Positions 21,654-33,680 of a stretch of 64,000 nt of DNA are shown here, in pieces. The notes beneath the pieces are model-generated. The model ran no database searches, had not been told where the DNA came from, and saw nothing but the letters and a program-made list of their open reading frames with translations. The position numbers and the translations under genes were made by a program. How positions within the stretch are numbered: position 1 is the first letter of the stretch; each line of letters starts with the position of its first letter. Source of the stretch: Rheum nobile (taxonomy: Eukaryota; Streptophyta; Magnoliopsida; Caryophyllales; Polygonaceae); assembly GCA_027886185.1 (NCBI GenBank), contig WOAB01000689.1, positions 4,154,001 through 4,218,000 on the forward strand, read 5' to 3'.

Positions 21654-23569
21654 TTCTCCCCCCCTTACAATAGTTTCGTCCTCGAAACTAGAGTCAAACA
21701 AGTTCGGATAATTGATTCGCATAACTGACTCCAATATGTACAGGACTTGTCGAAGAATGACCTTCCTTAGAATCAACTCTCAAATCTCTTTATCAGCTGA
21801 CACACATAACCGATCTGAAATCACAATACTCCATCTTCCTGAACAAAAATCCAAACACTCTTTCCTGAGCAATCTCACTGCATCTCGTACTCAACATTCC
21901 ATTACATTCAGCTATATATGTTCCTTCTCAAACCAAATTTCACTTCTCACCATTCGCCAACTCCTGTTGCAATCCCGACCGAACTGTCAGACAAGCAATC
22001 ACATGCTCGAGAGTCGACTTCCTACACAAGGCATCAGCAACCACGGTAGCCCTTTTCTGATTGATAAACAATATCTTTTCATAATCCTTAATCAACTCTA
22101 GCAATCATCTTTGTCTCGTGATCAATTCTCTCTCATACGATTTGAGTTGATAAGAAACATACGCAATGACCTTCCCATTCTACATCAAAACGCAACCCAA
22201 CCTTGCATAGACATATCACTGTAGATAACAAACCCTTCTGTTCTCTGCAGTAAAACCAACACTGACGCACTAATCAAACACTTCCTGAGTTCCCTTGAAA
22301 CTCTCTCGACATCTCCTGTCACATTCATAATTCTTAGCCTTTCGTAATCTGTTACACTTCGCCTGTAGTAACCTGTCAATCCGAGAAAACTCCCGATTTC
22401 CTTAGTATTCCAAGGTTGCTCTCGTACTCCCTCTTATTCTGAGAAAAACTAAAATAGAATCAATAAAAATCGCCACAATAATCCAAGTACTTTCTAAAAA
22501 CATCAGTTCCTTAAACTCTTGAAATCTGCGAAAGCATTAGTCAACCCATAAGACATCACAACCAACTCATAGCAATCATTTTCAGTTCTGAAGGTAGTAC
22601 CATGAATATATTCCTCTCGAATCCTAAACTGAAGATACTCTGATCTCAAATCAGCCTTTGAAAACATTGTATCTCCTTGCAATTGACCCAACAAGTATTT
22701 AACTCCTTATAATCCAAGCAAGGTCAAAAGGAACCATCCTTCTTTTTAACCAACCATACAGGCACACCCCAAGGAGAAGCATTAGGCCTAATAAAGCCTA
22801 ACTTCACAAGTTCTTTTATCTACTCCTTCAATCTCCGCATACACACAGATAACCAACACAACCTTTTCTTAATAGTTTACAGCGGTCATCGCACTAACAA
22901 TTCTGCCAGAGTCTCTAGGATCCTGACTCTCAACACATGCACTAAACTCTTATCAGCTGTTACAGTAACGGTCATTTTCCTGTAATCACAAGAACATTCT
23001 GATTCTCAACTCAACCGAACCCATAATCGCGAAATTCTACTATTTTCGATGTAGACTGAGTCATCTGTTTCTTATCATCTCAAGCATCAATAGTCTGATC
23101 AGAATCAACTGTAGTAGTCTCCTTGATCAACACTCATCAGTATACTCAAGGATTGTACAGCTATGCCTTACCATCAAAGTTCATCTCAGAACACAACCAT
23201 ATCTGAATGCGCTTAATCTGTCCTGCTCAACCCTAACAATAACAACAGCACACAACAACTTCATACTAAATCATCAGTTACTAGACTACATGCATCAACC
23301 TCTTGACGATAAGCCCAACGGCTTCATCCTCTACCATAACCACACTTACCTTATTAATCTCCAACACGTCCCACTTACCAGGGAACACAACATTAAAATT
23401 ATTCAACAACACTAAACATCACATATAAAATTAATCAAACACAAACTTACCTATACGTAATAACAAGGGTCTCTGATCACACGATTGCTTCACAGTTTTT
23501 GCGAGTGGTCTCATCCACATCAAACTTTTGAAAACCATTTTAGAACGTAAACGCTCTGATACCAACTTC
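21654..23569 (-). pseudogene. X internal region b: RT/RNase H debris
   Basis: Near-identical copy of internal region a, offset by about 10.62 kb. It carries the same broken RT (22503-22694 with MFSKADLRSEY and YGLTNAF), RT/RNase H junction (22185-22379 with GYYRR and YSDMSMQG) and RNase H tail. The same initiator-Met primer site complement is at 23553-23564. Shared stops show the decay predates the duplication. Confidence 0.8.
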
Positions 23570-24677
23570 TGTAACACCCCGGGCCAGAGGTGCTACAGTG
23601 CCATAGTCCCGAAGGACTATAAGGCGGTTTCTAAAAGAAAAGAAATCCAAAACTCATCCAAAAATACAAAAGTTACAACATTAAATTTCCCTACTCAAGT
23701 TTGAATCAATACTTAAACCTGTCATCCAGTTTAAATACATCAATTTAAATCCAAAACACGAAAGCGAATACAACCTTTTCAAATTCGATGCAAAACTAAA
23801 TCTTTAACTGTGAAGACACACCTGTGATCCAGAACCCGCTTGTTGCTGCAAACCTACAAAACCAAATTGACTGGGGGACCCGATACCCCAGCCAACCGCA
23901 GCACGTAAACCGAAGTTGGTCAGTCTTTTGAAAGACTGGCAAGACTCCCCAAGCCAAAACAGTTATAAAACACAGCTTTAACATATCAACAACTCATACC
24001 AAGCAACAACATGCCACACAATATATACATATATATATAATATCATAATTACACTTAATCATATCAACCAACCAAAACCAACCACATCTCAAAACATAAA
24101 CACACTCTGCCACATAACCGATCTGAATAACCATTATTATCCAACTCTTCACTATGCTAACCTCATTTCAGCCAATCTCAACCTTACACGAGTAAAAATG
24201 AATAAAACAATCCCATCAAACTTTCTCTCTATTACTAATACCTCAAACATCAACCCTATGAAACATATATACATATATCTTACTACTGACTTACAACCGA
24301 GACTAATCAATTATACTAAACTCCCTACTGCACTAACACATTCAATTAACCTTCACATAAACAAACACATACGCATCAACGAGACGATCATCACATGATA
24401 CCAACATAACAAAACAACGATCCAGGCCAGCCACCCTTCCGGTGCCGCCTGATCGATAACATGGGTCGTAACCCATACACCTCAACCTAACTCATATTGG
24501 CCCACACCCTCAAGATGGGAAACCAACCTTCACAAACATCCACATAACCAACCTTCTCAAACAATTCACACCAAGATCCAACAACCACTACCAATGGACA
24601 ACAATGACCCGCAACCACAACTAACAATAATCAACACAACCAACCTTCATAATCCACGAGTTACCATAAACAACCAT

Positions 24678-26051
24678 TGATAAGCACTACTTTGTAGGGC
24701 TTAAGTAAGAGTCATTAGATGTTTTATTGGTGCCATTCGGGTAGATTTAGACACATTCATGTGTATGGAGTTTGGGGGCGAAGTTGGTATATTTGGAGGT
24801 GTTTGAGCGGTTTTGGATATCATATGAGACACTGAGGAAGAAACCACATGAGAAGACGAGGAAAGGGAGTGCAATGAAGAGTAGAAGAACAATGTTCTGA
24901 ATTCAATTGGTTCGTTCTCTCTGCTCCGATGTCCAAATGGAGTGATTCCAATTCGAGGAGTTAGCTTTTGAAGTCTGCTGCAAGTCCTCAAAATATGAGC
25001 GCGATCCGAGTTGGGAATCAAAAGTTATGGCGTTTTTACGGAAGTGTCACATGAGCTGAACCGAAGAACAGCGACGGCGCCCGCCGTGAACATTACGGCG
25101 ACCGCCGCCGCTGTCAGAAGCCCGCCGAACGTGTTTTCCATATTTGTTTTATTTGGATTATTTTTATTACGTTTTATTATTTCGTTTTAGGTTAATTTCA
25201 GATTTTATTTCCTTTAGTATTTAAAGGAAAAGAGAGGCATATCATCTATTATCTATTATCTTGAAACCCTAATTTCCCTTTCTACGTTCTACGTTATGAA
25301 GAACTAAGTCCCCTTGGCTTAGTCAGACGCTGAAGCTTTCGTTTCGATAAAGTTGTGAGATTCTTGTTCTTAATATATTGCATGGTTTTTATCTTTCTCT
25401 TGCTTAAGTTGCTTATGATTGATATTGATAATCTCTATTTGGACGCATCAAGGGTTTATTGTTATTGATTGATTGCTAGATCTAGATTGTTACTGGTTGA
25501 GCATATCTATTTCAGAGTAGCAACTGCATCGTACTAGTATCTGGTTGTGCTAGTCTTATGCAGAAGAGAATTGATTTACATTCTAGGATAATATCTGGTT
25601 GTTTTATGCTAGAATTGTATACAACTATATTCCTATCCGTAAGGCTGCTGTTAAACTAAATCTTGATAGTTTCAGGGTTGTTTAATTAGTTAGTGCTAAT
25701 AGTATCTGGTTGTGCTATTAGTTATATCTGAAAAGGAATTGGAATTACCATTGCATGTGATTTTGAATGAGTATCTAGGATCAACTTGTCATACGAATAG
25801 TGGATGTTGTTTGACTAAGTGCTTTTCCCATTACTGATTTCACAACTCTTTCGCTTGTTTACCTTTGCATGCTTAGTTACTTAAAACAAACAAAATCCCC
25901 CCTTTGGTTACTTTAGTTTGACATACAAATTGCATATTAAGATAGAATTCGCCTCCCTGTGGATTCGACCTTTACTTACCTAGGACTACGGTTTAAGGTT
26001 TGTTTGGATATTTTGCATAGTAGGAATTAGAACGACAAATTCCTGTTATCA
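24678..26051 (+). repeat. B2 5' LTR
   Basis: 1,374 bp, TGATAAGC ... TTATCA. It keeps the 37-bp segment deleted from the B1 5' LTR and carries the same GC-rich dyads near 25070-25130. The duplicated pair of elements allows each later mutation to be placed on one copy. Confidence 0.9.
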
Positions 26052-26184
26052 AATTGGCGCCGTTGTCAGGGAGGCAATAATCTATTTTGTGTGTGATTTG
26101 TGTGTCAACTATTGTGTGGACCTATCTTACGGTCCACACCCGTGCTATTGATTTTTGTTTTTCCTTTTTGATTTTGTTACAGAG

Positions 26185-27295
26185 ATGGATAGATTTCCCC
26201 ACTTTCATCAGGAGCCGCAATATGACTCATACTCATACGCATACGCATACACTCCAGGGTGGAGAGATCACCCTAATTCGAGTTATGGGCACAATCCACT
26301 TTCATCAGGAGCCGCAATATGACTCATACTCATTGGAGGACATGTTTCAATCTTTCAAACAGAACACGATCCAACTTGAACAACAAATAAAGTCCAATAT
26401 CCAGATCATTGAGAGGCAGACGGAGCAAATGGTGCAAGCATTGAGCAGGATGGAGTCCATGACGTCGGCAGAACCACTATCTCACCCAGTGGTGCACCAG
26501 GAAGAGAATGTCTTCTCGTTGACCCTACAAAGTACTGAGCAGCTGCATGTCGCCCCCTTAGCTGACAGGGAGGAACAAATTTGTGAGACGGGTGCAGAAT
26601 ACAACGAGATATCTGCAGAAGAGAACCCAATACCGCGGGAGGTATACCTCGACCTCGGTTCACCCACTGAGGAGATGGGTATTCCAGACGATATTTTGGA
26701 CCGCGTTGTGCTTTCTGAAGAAGTGTATTTTTTGGGACTGGAGGAATTCAACGACCAAGAGGAGGAGAGCCACGATCGCGAAAACGATCCTACGACGCTT
26801 GTTCCTCTAAAAAACGCCCGGGCAGCCCCCGACCCTCTTGAGGCTGCCTATGATGAGTATTTGCATCTCAACTCCTTTCCACTTGTCTCGCTGCACCCCG
26901 TCACGCCCCTCCATGCGGTATTCCAAGATACTCGAAGGCTGAAGGACTACAAAGAGCTATATGAAACCTTCAGTATCTGCGAGGCAACCATTCCCTCGAT
27001 CGAACTGGCAAGTTGCATCCCTCGCTACATAGAGTTTTTAAGGGCGCTGGGCAATATAAAGAAGAAACCAAAGGGGAAGCACAAGAAGGAGGCCTTAATT
27101 CAGGACATACATGCAGCCCTTGAGATGTTGGGTAGACCGTTCCTGAAGATGGAAAGTGCATTCATAGATATGAACAGCGGTCCTCCCATCAGCAAGTGCA
27201 CAAGCAAGGGGGAAAGGCTCAACATGGAGCACACAAAGCGGCATCCCCCTGATATAGACCTCAAGAGTTCAAGTGATAGGTGCAATCCGAGTTGA
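26185..27295 (+). pseudogene. B2 reduced gag-protease ORF, start region broken
   Basis: Homologue of the B1 ORF. The original ATG (26185) reads MDRFPHFHQ but soon runs into a stop, because a 38-nt block copied from 26199-26236 replaces B1-like sequence at 26296-26333. Downstream, the ancestral frame continues to 27295 (SLEDMFQSFKQNT, VVHQEENVFSLTLQS, KELYETFSICEATIP, LGRPFLKM). It is linked upstream only to a fortuitous frame beginning at 26087. The content is otherwise as in B1: Gag C-terminal segment, coiled coil, acidic linker and protease tail without the catalytic Asp. Confidence 0.8.
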
Positions 27296-27312
27296 AGAGG
27301 TTGAGCACTATG

Positions 27313-27358
27313 TCGAGCCACGACATTAACTAAGGCGCTACTCGGGAGGCAACCCGAG
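27313..27358 (+). ncRNA. B2 post-stop double stem-loop (HP1-HP2)
   Basis: HP1 TGTCG-AGCCA-CGACA is perfect. HP2 CTCGGG-AGGCAA-CCCGAG is at 27341-27358. Kept intact although the ORF upstream is broken. Confidence 0.65.
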
Positions 27359-28250
27359 GTTAGTTAGTTTATTTCCCTTTCCCTTAGTCTTTTCTTTTGT
27401 TTTTTTCCTTTTAGTTTTTCCTTTCTGTGTTGAACTAACCTGCAGGAAGCGCGAAAAAATGAAGATGGAGTTCACGGCGCCTGCCGCCAACCTTACGGCG
27501 ACCGCCGCAATTGCGTCGCCAAGAAAGTTGGCCACGACCTAAAAACGGCGACCGCCGCACCCCTCACGGCGACCGCCGCATTTTCGCAGGTAAAAAAAAT
27601 TAAAAAAATTAAAAAAAAAATGAAAATTAAAAAAATTAAAAAAAATTAAAAAAAAAAAATTAAAAAAATGGGCCCCGAAAAAACCTTAAACGGGGAGCAA
27701 AAGACGAAAATAAGATACCCCGAAAAGACCTTAAACGAGGAGAAAAAGTAAAAAAAAAAAAATTTAAAAAATTTTAAAAAAAATTTACCCAGCTGTCCAG
27801 ATTCTCCACAGAGAGGTGCGCATCATGTTGCTAACGGAGGAATACATTCACCCTATATTTATTTGGCAACGATGATGGCCCTGCAGTCGACAGCTGGAGA
27901 AGAGGTACACCAGGGCCCAACCACGATGACATCTGGGCCCATTTTTTGAAGGCCTTGTAACCCCGTTCCCTTGATTGACCACTACTCCCCGCAGTGGTTC
28001 CTTTTGGTTGCATGGTAGGAGTTGATGGAGTTGAAGGCCGTGCAGCCCTGATTTCCTACATCACCACCACACCCTACAGTGGTTTCTTATGGTTGCACGG
28101 TAGATGAAGATAATGGCGTTGATGCCAGACATCCAGGACATGAGCTTTCATGAGTACACCGCCAGCGACAAGGAAGTGTCCAAGCCAACTCGGCAACGTT
28201 GTGAGTTATTTTTTGCTTTTCCCTGTGCTTTATTCTTTTGTCTTTCATTA

Positions 28251-28541
28251 CATTGAGGACAATGCAATGTTTAAGCATGGGGTGGAGTTTTATATTTGCT
28301 ACGTTGCTGAGGGAAAAAAAATAATAAAAAAAAATGAAAAGAACCAAAAAAATTTGAAAAAAAGGCTATCATTGAAATATTCGGATAGGTCGAAAACCCG
28401 AAAGGGCGGCCTAGGCAATAAGCAGGTGGCTTGGACCAGCATTAGGCTGGGGTAATAAGAGGTCATGAGTGACGTGAGCTTATGTGAGCACATCTATTGG
28501 AAAATGAAATGAGTGGCTTGGTGAAAACTCGAAAGGGCGCC
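28251..28541 (+). ncRNA. B2 3' structured region
   Basis: HP3 CATTG-AGGA-CAATG (28251-28264), internal polypurine copy (28270-28285), tetraloop module 1 (28386-28413), central hairpin (28436-28450) and module 2 (28520-28541). In module 2 one CCC has become CTC, which still pairs as a wobble. Confidence 0.65.
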
Positions 28542-28883
28542 TTGGCAAAATGAGCGAAAAGAAGAAGAGTGATTTTAGGATTTCTCACTATTCTTGGCGA
28601 GGCGTCATAAGAAGAGGAGACAAAGAAGGATTGTCGGGTAGGTCACTCTGGGAGACATAAGGAGCAATAGATGAAGGCTAGGATTAGAGGTTACTCATGC
28701 TATTGGATGTCCGGGTTTAGCTTGGGGGAAAGTACTCTGCTTGCCCCTTAAGCTGTTGAGTTGTTGATGTGTTGTAAATGAGATTGGTGCCAGGAGCTTG
28801 GCATGGGTTAGGTGACTCTTAGTTGGAGGATATGCTTCCTGAGATCTTGGATGCTGCATTGGAGGAGTAGACTCTTTATTTGG

Positions 28884-28923
28884 TTTACTCGTGGACGAGA
28901 AAAGGTCTAAGCATGGGGTGGTT
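28884..28923 (+). other. B2 hairpin HP4 and terminal polypurine tract
   Basis: TTTACTCG-TGGA-CGAGAAAA, then TCTAAGCATGGGGTGG before the 3' LTR. The A/A mismatch weakens HP4 relative to C and D. Confidence 0.75.
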
Positions 28924-30297
28924 TGATAAGCACTACTTTGTAGGGCTTAAGTAAGAGTCATTAGAGGTTTTATTGGTGCCATTCGGGTAGATTTAGACAC
29001 ATTCATGTGTATGGCGTTTGGGGGCGAAGTTGGTGTATTTGGAGGTGTTTGAGCGGTTTTGGATATCATATGAGACACTGAGGAAGAAACCACATAAGAA
29101 GACGAGGAAAGGGAGTGCAATGAAGAGTAGAAGAACAATGTGCTGAATTCAATTAGTTCGTTATCTCTGCTCCGATGTCCAAATGGAGTGATTCCAATTC
29201 TAGGAGTTAGCTTTTGAAGTCTGCTGCAAGTCCTCAAAATATGGGCGCGATCCGAGTTGGGAATCAAAAGTTATGGCGTTTTTACGGAAGTGTCGCAGGA
29301 GCTGAACCGAAGAACAGCGACGGCGCCCGCCGTGAACATTACGGCGACCGCCGCCGCTGTCAGAAGCCCGCCGAACGTGTTTTCCATATTTGTTTTATTT
29401 GGATTATTTTTATTACGTTTTATTATTTCGTTTTAGGTTAATTTCAGATTTTATTTCCTTTAGTATTTAAAGGAAAAGAGAGGCATATCATCTATTATCT
29501 ATTATCTTGAAACCCTAATTTCCCTTTCTACGTTCTACGTTATGAAGAACTAAGTCCCCTTGGCTTAGTCAGACGCTGAAGCTTTCGTTTCGATAAAGTT
29601 GTGAGATTCTTGTTCTTAATCTATTGCATGGTTTTTATCTTTCTCTTGCTTAAGTTGCTTATGATTGATATTGATAATCTCTATTTGGACGCATCTAGGG
29701 TTTATTGTTATTGATTGATTGCTAGATCTAGATTGTTACTGGTTGAGCATATCTACTTAAGAGTAGCAACTGCATCGTACTAGTATCTAGTTGTGCTAGT
29801 CTTATGCAGAAGAGAATTGATTTACATTCTAGGATAATATCTGGTTGTTTTATGCTAGAATTGTATCCAACTATATTCCTATCCGTAAGGCTGCTGTTAA
29901 ACTGAATCTTGATAGTTTCAGGGTTGTTTAATTAGTTAGTGCTAATAGTATCTGGTTGTGCTATTAGTTATATCTGAAAAGGAATTGGAATTACCATTGC
30001 ATGTGATTTTGAATAAGTATCTAGGATCAACTTGTCATACGAATAGTGGATGTTGTTTGACTAAGTGCTTTTCCCATTACTGATTTCACAACTCTTTCGC
30101 TTGTTTACCTTTGCATGCTTAGTTACTTAAAACAAACAAAATCCCCCCTTTGGTTACTTTAGTTTGACATACAAATTGTATATTAAGATAGAATTCGCCT
30201 CCCTGTGGATTCGACCTTTACTTACCTAGGACTACGGTTTAAAGTTTGTTTGGATATTTTGCATAGTAGGAATTAGAACGACAAATTCCTATTATCA
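28924..30297 (+). repeat. B2 3' LTR
   Basis: 1,374 bp, near-identical to the B2 5' LTR. It ends ATTATCA next to the TSD ACCAT. Confidence 0.9.
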
Positions 30298-30546
30298 ACC
30301 ATACCAACAGAAATCCACCTCATAAAGAACTAATATTGAATAATAAGTCACTAGCCAATAATCAATATCCAACATAAAACCAATAACCAAAACACACAAT
30401 CAATATTCGCCAACACAACCACTTAATCAAACGCACAGTCAATATCATCACAAAATCACTTACTCAGGTACACAACCAACATTCAACACAAAATCACTTA
30501 ATCAGTTCGCAACCAACATTCAGCACATAATAGATATCACAACAAT

Positions 30547-31799
30547 TGATAGAATTTTTCAGTCGTGCGCGCTATCAAAGTAATCCTAATATGCAACTAG
30601 AGTATAGCATGCAAGTAAGGAGTCGAACCCAAGGGAGTTAACACGTCAATTTTAATGCAATTACTAATTTATCAACTTAAAAGGACAAATGGGGGGGGGG
30701 GGGGATTTGGTTTTCTACTAAAACTACTCAAATAAAACAACACTGAATCAAGTTTAAGCAAATATGAAGAAAGTGAGCTTCACCTAGCAAGTTTCCACAC
30801 AAAGGTTAACCAAGTTGATCATAGATTCTTCTCATGTTCATATTTATCCTATGGATTTGTTCCAATTGTGATCTTGTTTATATTAGCAAGCCAACCGGTC
30901 TTGCTAACACTTACAAATTGATAACCTAGAAGACCTCCTAAGTTGGTTCAATCAATAGCATAGAGTATAAGATTAATGGATTGCAAACAAGACTCAATAC
31001 CGCAAGTATGTCCTGCAAATCAATTTCCTTTTCACAATTGAACTCAATTTACCAATTTCATGCAATTGTGGTTGCTACCTATGATTAGGGATTCCACCGT
31101 CTATCCCAAATCTAGCACCTAAATTACTATAGATTTAGACTAGGTGATCAATCTAGCAAAATAGATAGTAATAGAAATATGCTCAAGGAAATCAATACCA
31201 AATCCAAAGGGATGAACAAGAGAAATAAACCTTACAACCAAGTCAACCTTGTGCTTCCACGCTAGGCAAAACAAGGGTTTAGTTTTGGTTCATGTTCTTC
31301 AGCAACAAATCAAATCCAAAAGAGATAAAAACAACTAAAATGTTCTTGAGAGGAAAGAAAGGGAGATCGAATGGCTGCTCAGTCTGGACGTGCTTCTTTC
31401 TAAACCTAATCCGAGCCCATTTAATTACGAATTAACTTAGCAAAACGAAACGGCCAAGCAGAAAGGAAAATCGGGAGTTGTTCAGTCGCGCGGCAAAACC
31501 GCGACCAACCGCGATCGCGGGGATCGCGGTTTGTGCTCCAGCAGCTTCTGTTGGACTGGAGAATAACGGCAATCGCGGTACATCGCCCCACCTCGCGGTC
31601 TTCACTCCAGAAGCTTTTGTCTTCTGATCACCTGCCCTCCAACATGTCTTCGAACTCCGTCTTCAACTCATAAGTGCTTTCAAATCATCCACAATGCAGC
31701 TCCACACTACAAGCATCAACATCACCTGCAGAACCCTGCCAAAGTCTCCTAAAATGTGCTAATAATCCCTAACTACGCCATACAAAGTACGGCGTATCA
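30547..31799 (-). repeat. D 3' LTR (left)
   Basis: 1,253 bp. It carries a 14-base G run near 30691-30704 (11 in the partner LTR), the U5 box GGGTTCGACTCC in element orientation, and GC-rich dyads (CCGCGATCGCGG and relatives) at 31488-31602. Confidence 0.9.
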
Positions 31800-31835
31800 A
31801 ACTCCCCATACTTAGACCTTACTCGTCTCGAGTAA
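31800..31835 (-). other. D terminal polypurine tract and hairpin HP4
   Basis: In element orientation TTACTCG-AGA-CGAGTAA (31819-31835, perfect 7-bp stem), then GGTCTAAGTATGGGGAGT up to the LTR. The stem is perfect here and in C (8 bp). Confidence 0.8.
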
Positions 31836-32092
31836 CTAAAGAGAAGCTACCCTCACCAAAATATGCATTCCAGGTCTCAGGAAATATGGCGAACCTTGCT
31901 AGAGATTACAACAACTCAATAATAAACATCCCAACCAAAACAACAACCAAATAGAGCAATGCGAAAGACAATAAAAAAGAAACCAACTATACCTTATCCC
32001 TCCAAGTGGTAGCTACCCGAATCCTCCTATACTTCGCCCCTTATGTCGCCACGCCAAGCAAGAAAATCCTAGATCACTCACACTCATTTTGC

Positions 32093-32380
32093 TTAGGCGC
32101 CCTCTCGGGTTTTCACCTAACCACTCATCATTTTTCTTAAGATGGGCTCACCAATCTCGCATCACTCCAAGACTCATTCTTGCCTCAACCTAGTGTTGAG
32201 CGAGTCACCTTCTTTTTGCCTATGCGGCCCTTTCGGGTTTTCCGCATATCCAAGGATTTACTATGCCTTTTACATTTATTTCTGGCTTTTTTCTGTTTTT
32301 TTTTCTTTTAAATGCTGAGATATGTACAATGTGAAATATCATCCCCTCCCCCATACTTAAATGACGCATTGTCCTCAATG
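32093..32380 (-). ncRNA. D 3' structured region
   Basis: Read on the minus strand. HP3 CATTG-AGGA-CAATG (32367-32380). Internal polypurine copy TTTAAGTATGGGGGAGG (about 32342-32361). Module 1 TATGCGG, AAAA, CCC-GAAA-GGG, CCGCATA (32221-32248). Central hairpin CTCAAC-ACTAG-GTTGAG (32184-32200). Module 2 TTAGGTG, AAAA, CCC-GAGA-GGG, CGCCTAA (32093-32120). Stems differ from those of B and C yet pair fully; the tetraloop GAGA keeps the GNRA rule. Confidence 0.75.
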
Positions 32381-32423
32381 TGATCCAAAAGGACCTGAAA
32401 TGATTGGGAAGGAAGAAAAATAC

Positions 32424-33680
32424 TCACTGTGGTGGTGGATAGTAGGGGCCAGCACCCTGGTAGTACTCCTCTTGAGCTCTCCTCATAGCAGCAATGTCCC
32501 TCTGGATGTCTCCTTGGGTGTGCTGCATCTCCCACTGAACTCGCTGCATCTCCTCCTGTGTAGCTTGGACCTCTCTCATGCTCCTCCCAAAATCAGAAAA
32601 CTGAGCATACATATCATCTTGCCTCACCGACATACGGGCAAGCTGTGCAGCCATGTCACCACTCCAATTGGATTCATCATAAGAGTACTCATCATATCCT
32701 CTAGAAGGGCCTGCCTCATCAGTCATAGGGGCATGAACAGGCTCAACATGCTCGCCCTGCTCATCCTCCATCTCCTCATCATCCTGCACTGGCGCACCGG
32801 CCCCAAGTGGATCTGATGGCAACATGAAATCCCGGTAGCGCGGACCAAACGGCATCGGTCTCGGCAGCCTCATCATGTGAGTCCTGTCTGCTAGAGAGAG
32901 CCATGTGTATCCTTGAGTAGCATTTCCCTCCAAGAGATGTGTACGCCTCAATGTCTCTAAATCATATACATATGAACCAGTCAAAGGCGCGGGAAACTCA
33001 TCAGCCCCGATACAAGCTCTTGCAATGAGGGTGATCATCCCCCCCATAGAGATCTTCCCAGTAGATCTCGACTTATGCTTTTGGCAGCTGCAGACAAATA
33101 GCTCGACCCAATCCAGAATGACATTACTCCGCGGGACCAAACTCCATAGTGTGGACAAATCCATTGCATTGATCTTGTTGACCTCGCCCTGACCAAAGAA
33201 TGTCATGGCGAGGACCTTATGAGCGAGCCTCAGCGGAGGATGAGTGAGCTTGTAATTGTACTCACTACGGGATGGCACAAGCTCGTGCCCTGTTGCGGCG
33301 CGCCAGAAACTGAAATGACTCTGAATTGGGTCACTCCAATTTTCGGTACTCTCAGCTGTGACACCAAAAATAGCCTTCAAACTGGCATAACTCAGCTGAT
33401 ATTCTTTGCCCATCAAATGAAACCGGATAGACTCACCCTCCTCATCATCAACAATTGAGCACATAAAATCACATGTAATCTCCTTATAGGTAGGAGCATT
33501 CCTACTCATGAAATCTCCCAATCCACCATGGGCAAGCAGCTGTAACATACACTCTTCTAACCCGAGCACTCGCAAAGCATGAATATCAAAGAATTTCGTA
33601 ACTAATATCGGCTTGCTAGTGAGGGCTTCCCTAATAGCCCGTTCTCGGGTGCTCAAATTCTTGCGCACTCCTCTAACCAT
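32424..33680 (-). CDS. D 3' ORF protein (Athila ORF-1-like, env position)
   Basis: Intact 418-codon ORF between integrase and the 3' structured region. I start it at 33680 because MVRGVRKNLS aligns with MSRARKVGMT of the homologous ORF in C; the frame stays open further upstream. It resembles the plant Athila ORF-1/putative transposon protein family, with KFFDIHALRVLGL, LLAHGGLGDFMSRNAPTY, SFWRAATGHE, MGGMITLIARA and a LPRPMPFGPRYRDF tail of the conserved part. An acidic linker follows (EEMEDEQGEHVE), then a predicted coiled coil rich in Q, M and E at about residues 350-405, ending YYPPPQ. I see no signal peptide or convincing transmembrane helix, so an envelope role is doubtful; function unknown. 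The homologue in C has the same domain order. Confidence 0.8.
   Translation of the reverse strand: MVRGVRKNLSTRERAIREALTSKPILVTKFFDIHALRVLGLEECMLQLLAHGGLGDFMSRNAPTYKEITCDFMCSIVDDEEGESIRFHLMGKEYQLSYASLKAIFGVTAESTENWSDPIQSHFSFWRAATGHELVPSRSEYNYKLTHPPLRLAHKVLAMTFFGQGEVNKINAMDLSTLWSLVPRSNVILDWVELFVCSCQKHKSRSTGKISMGGMITLIARACIGADEFPAPLTGSYVYDLETLRRTHLLEGNATQGYTWLSLADRTHMMRLPRPMPFGPRYRDFMLPSDPLGAGAPVQDDEEMEDEQGEHVEPVHAPMTDEAGPSRGYDEYSYDESNWSGDMAAQLARMSVRQDDMYAQFSDFGRSMREVQATQEEMQRVQWEMQHTQGDIQRDIAAMRRAQEEYYQGAGPYYPPPQ

Larger units (their letters stand above)
24678..30297 (+). mobile_element. Element B2: non-autonomous Athila derivative
   Basis: 5.62 kb with LTRs 24678-26051 and 28924-30297, TSD ACCAT at 24673-24677 and 30298-30302. 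It has the same site, TSD and structure as B1, so it is its duplicate. Its primer site (26055-26072) carries changes in the second half (GTTGTCAGGG), and its ORF start is damaged, unlike B1. Confidence 0.92.

Noticed and set aside
26087..26330. Upstream extension of the B2 ORF (MCVICVSTIV...)
   Set aside because: It lies over the primer-site leader in a different frame from the homologous ATG at 26185; joined to the real frame only because of the 38-nt patch.
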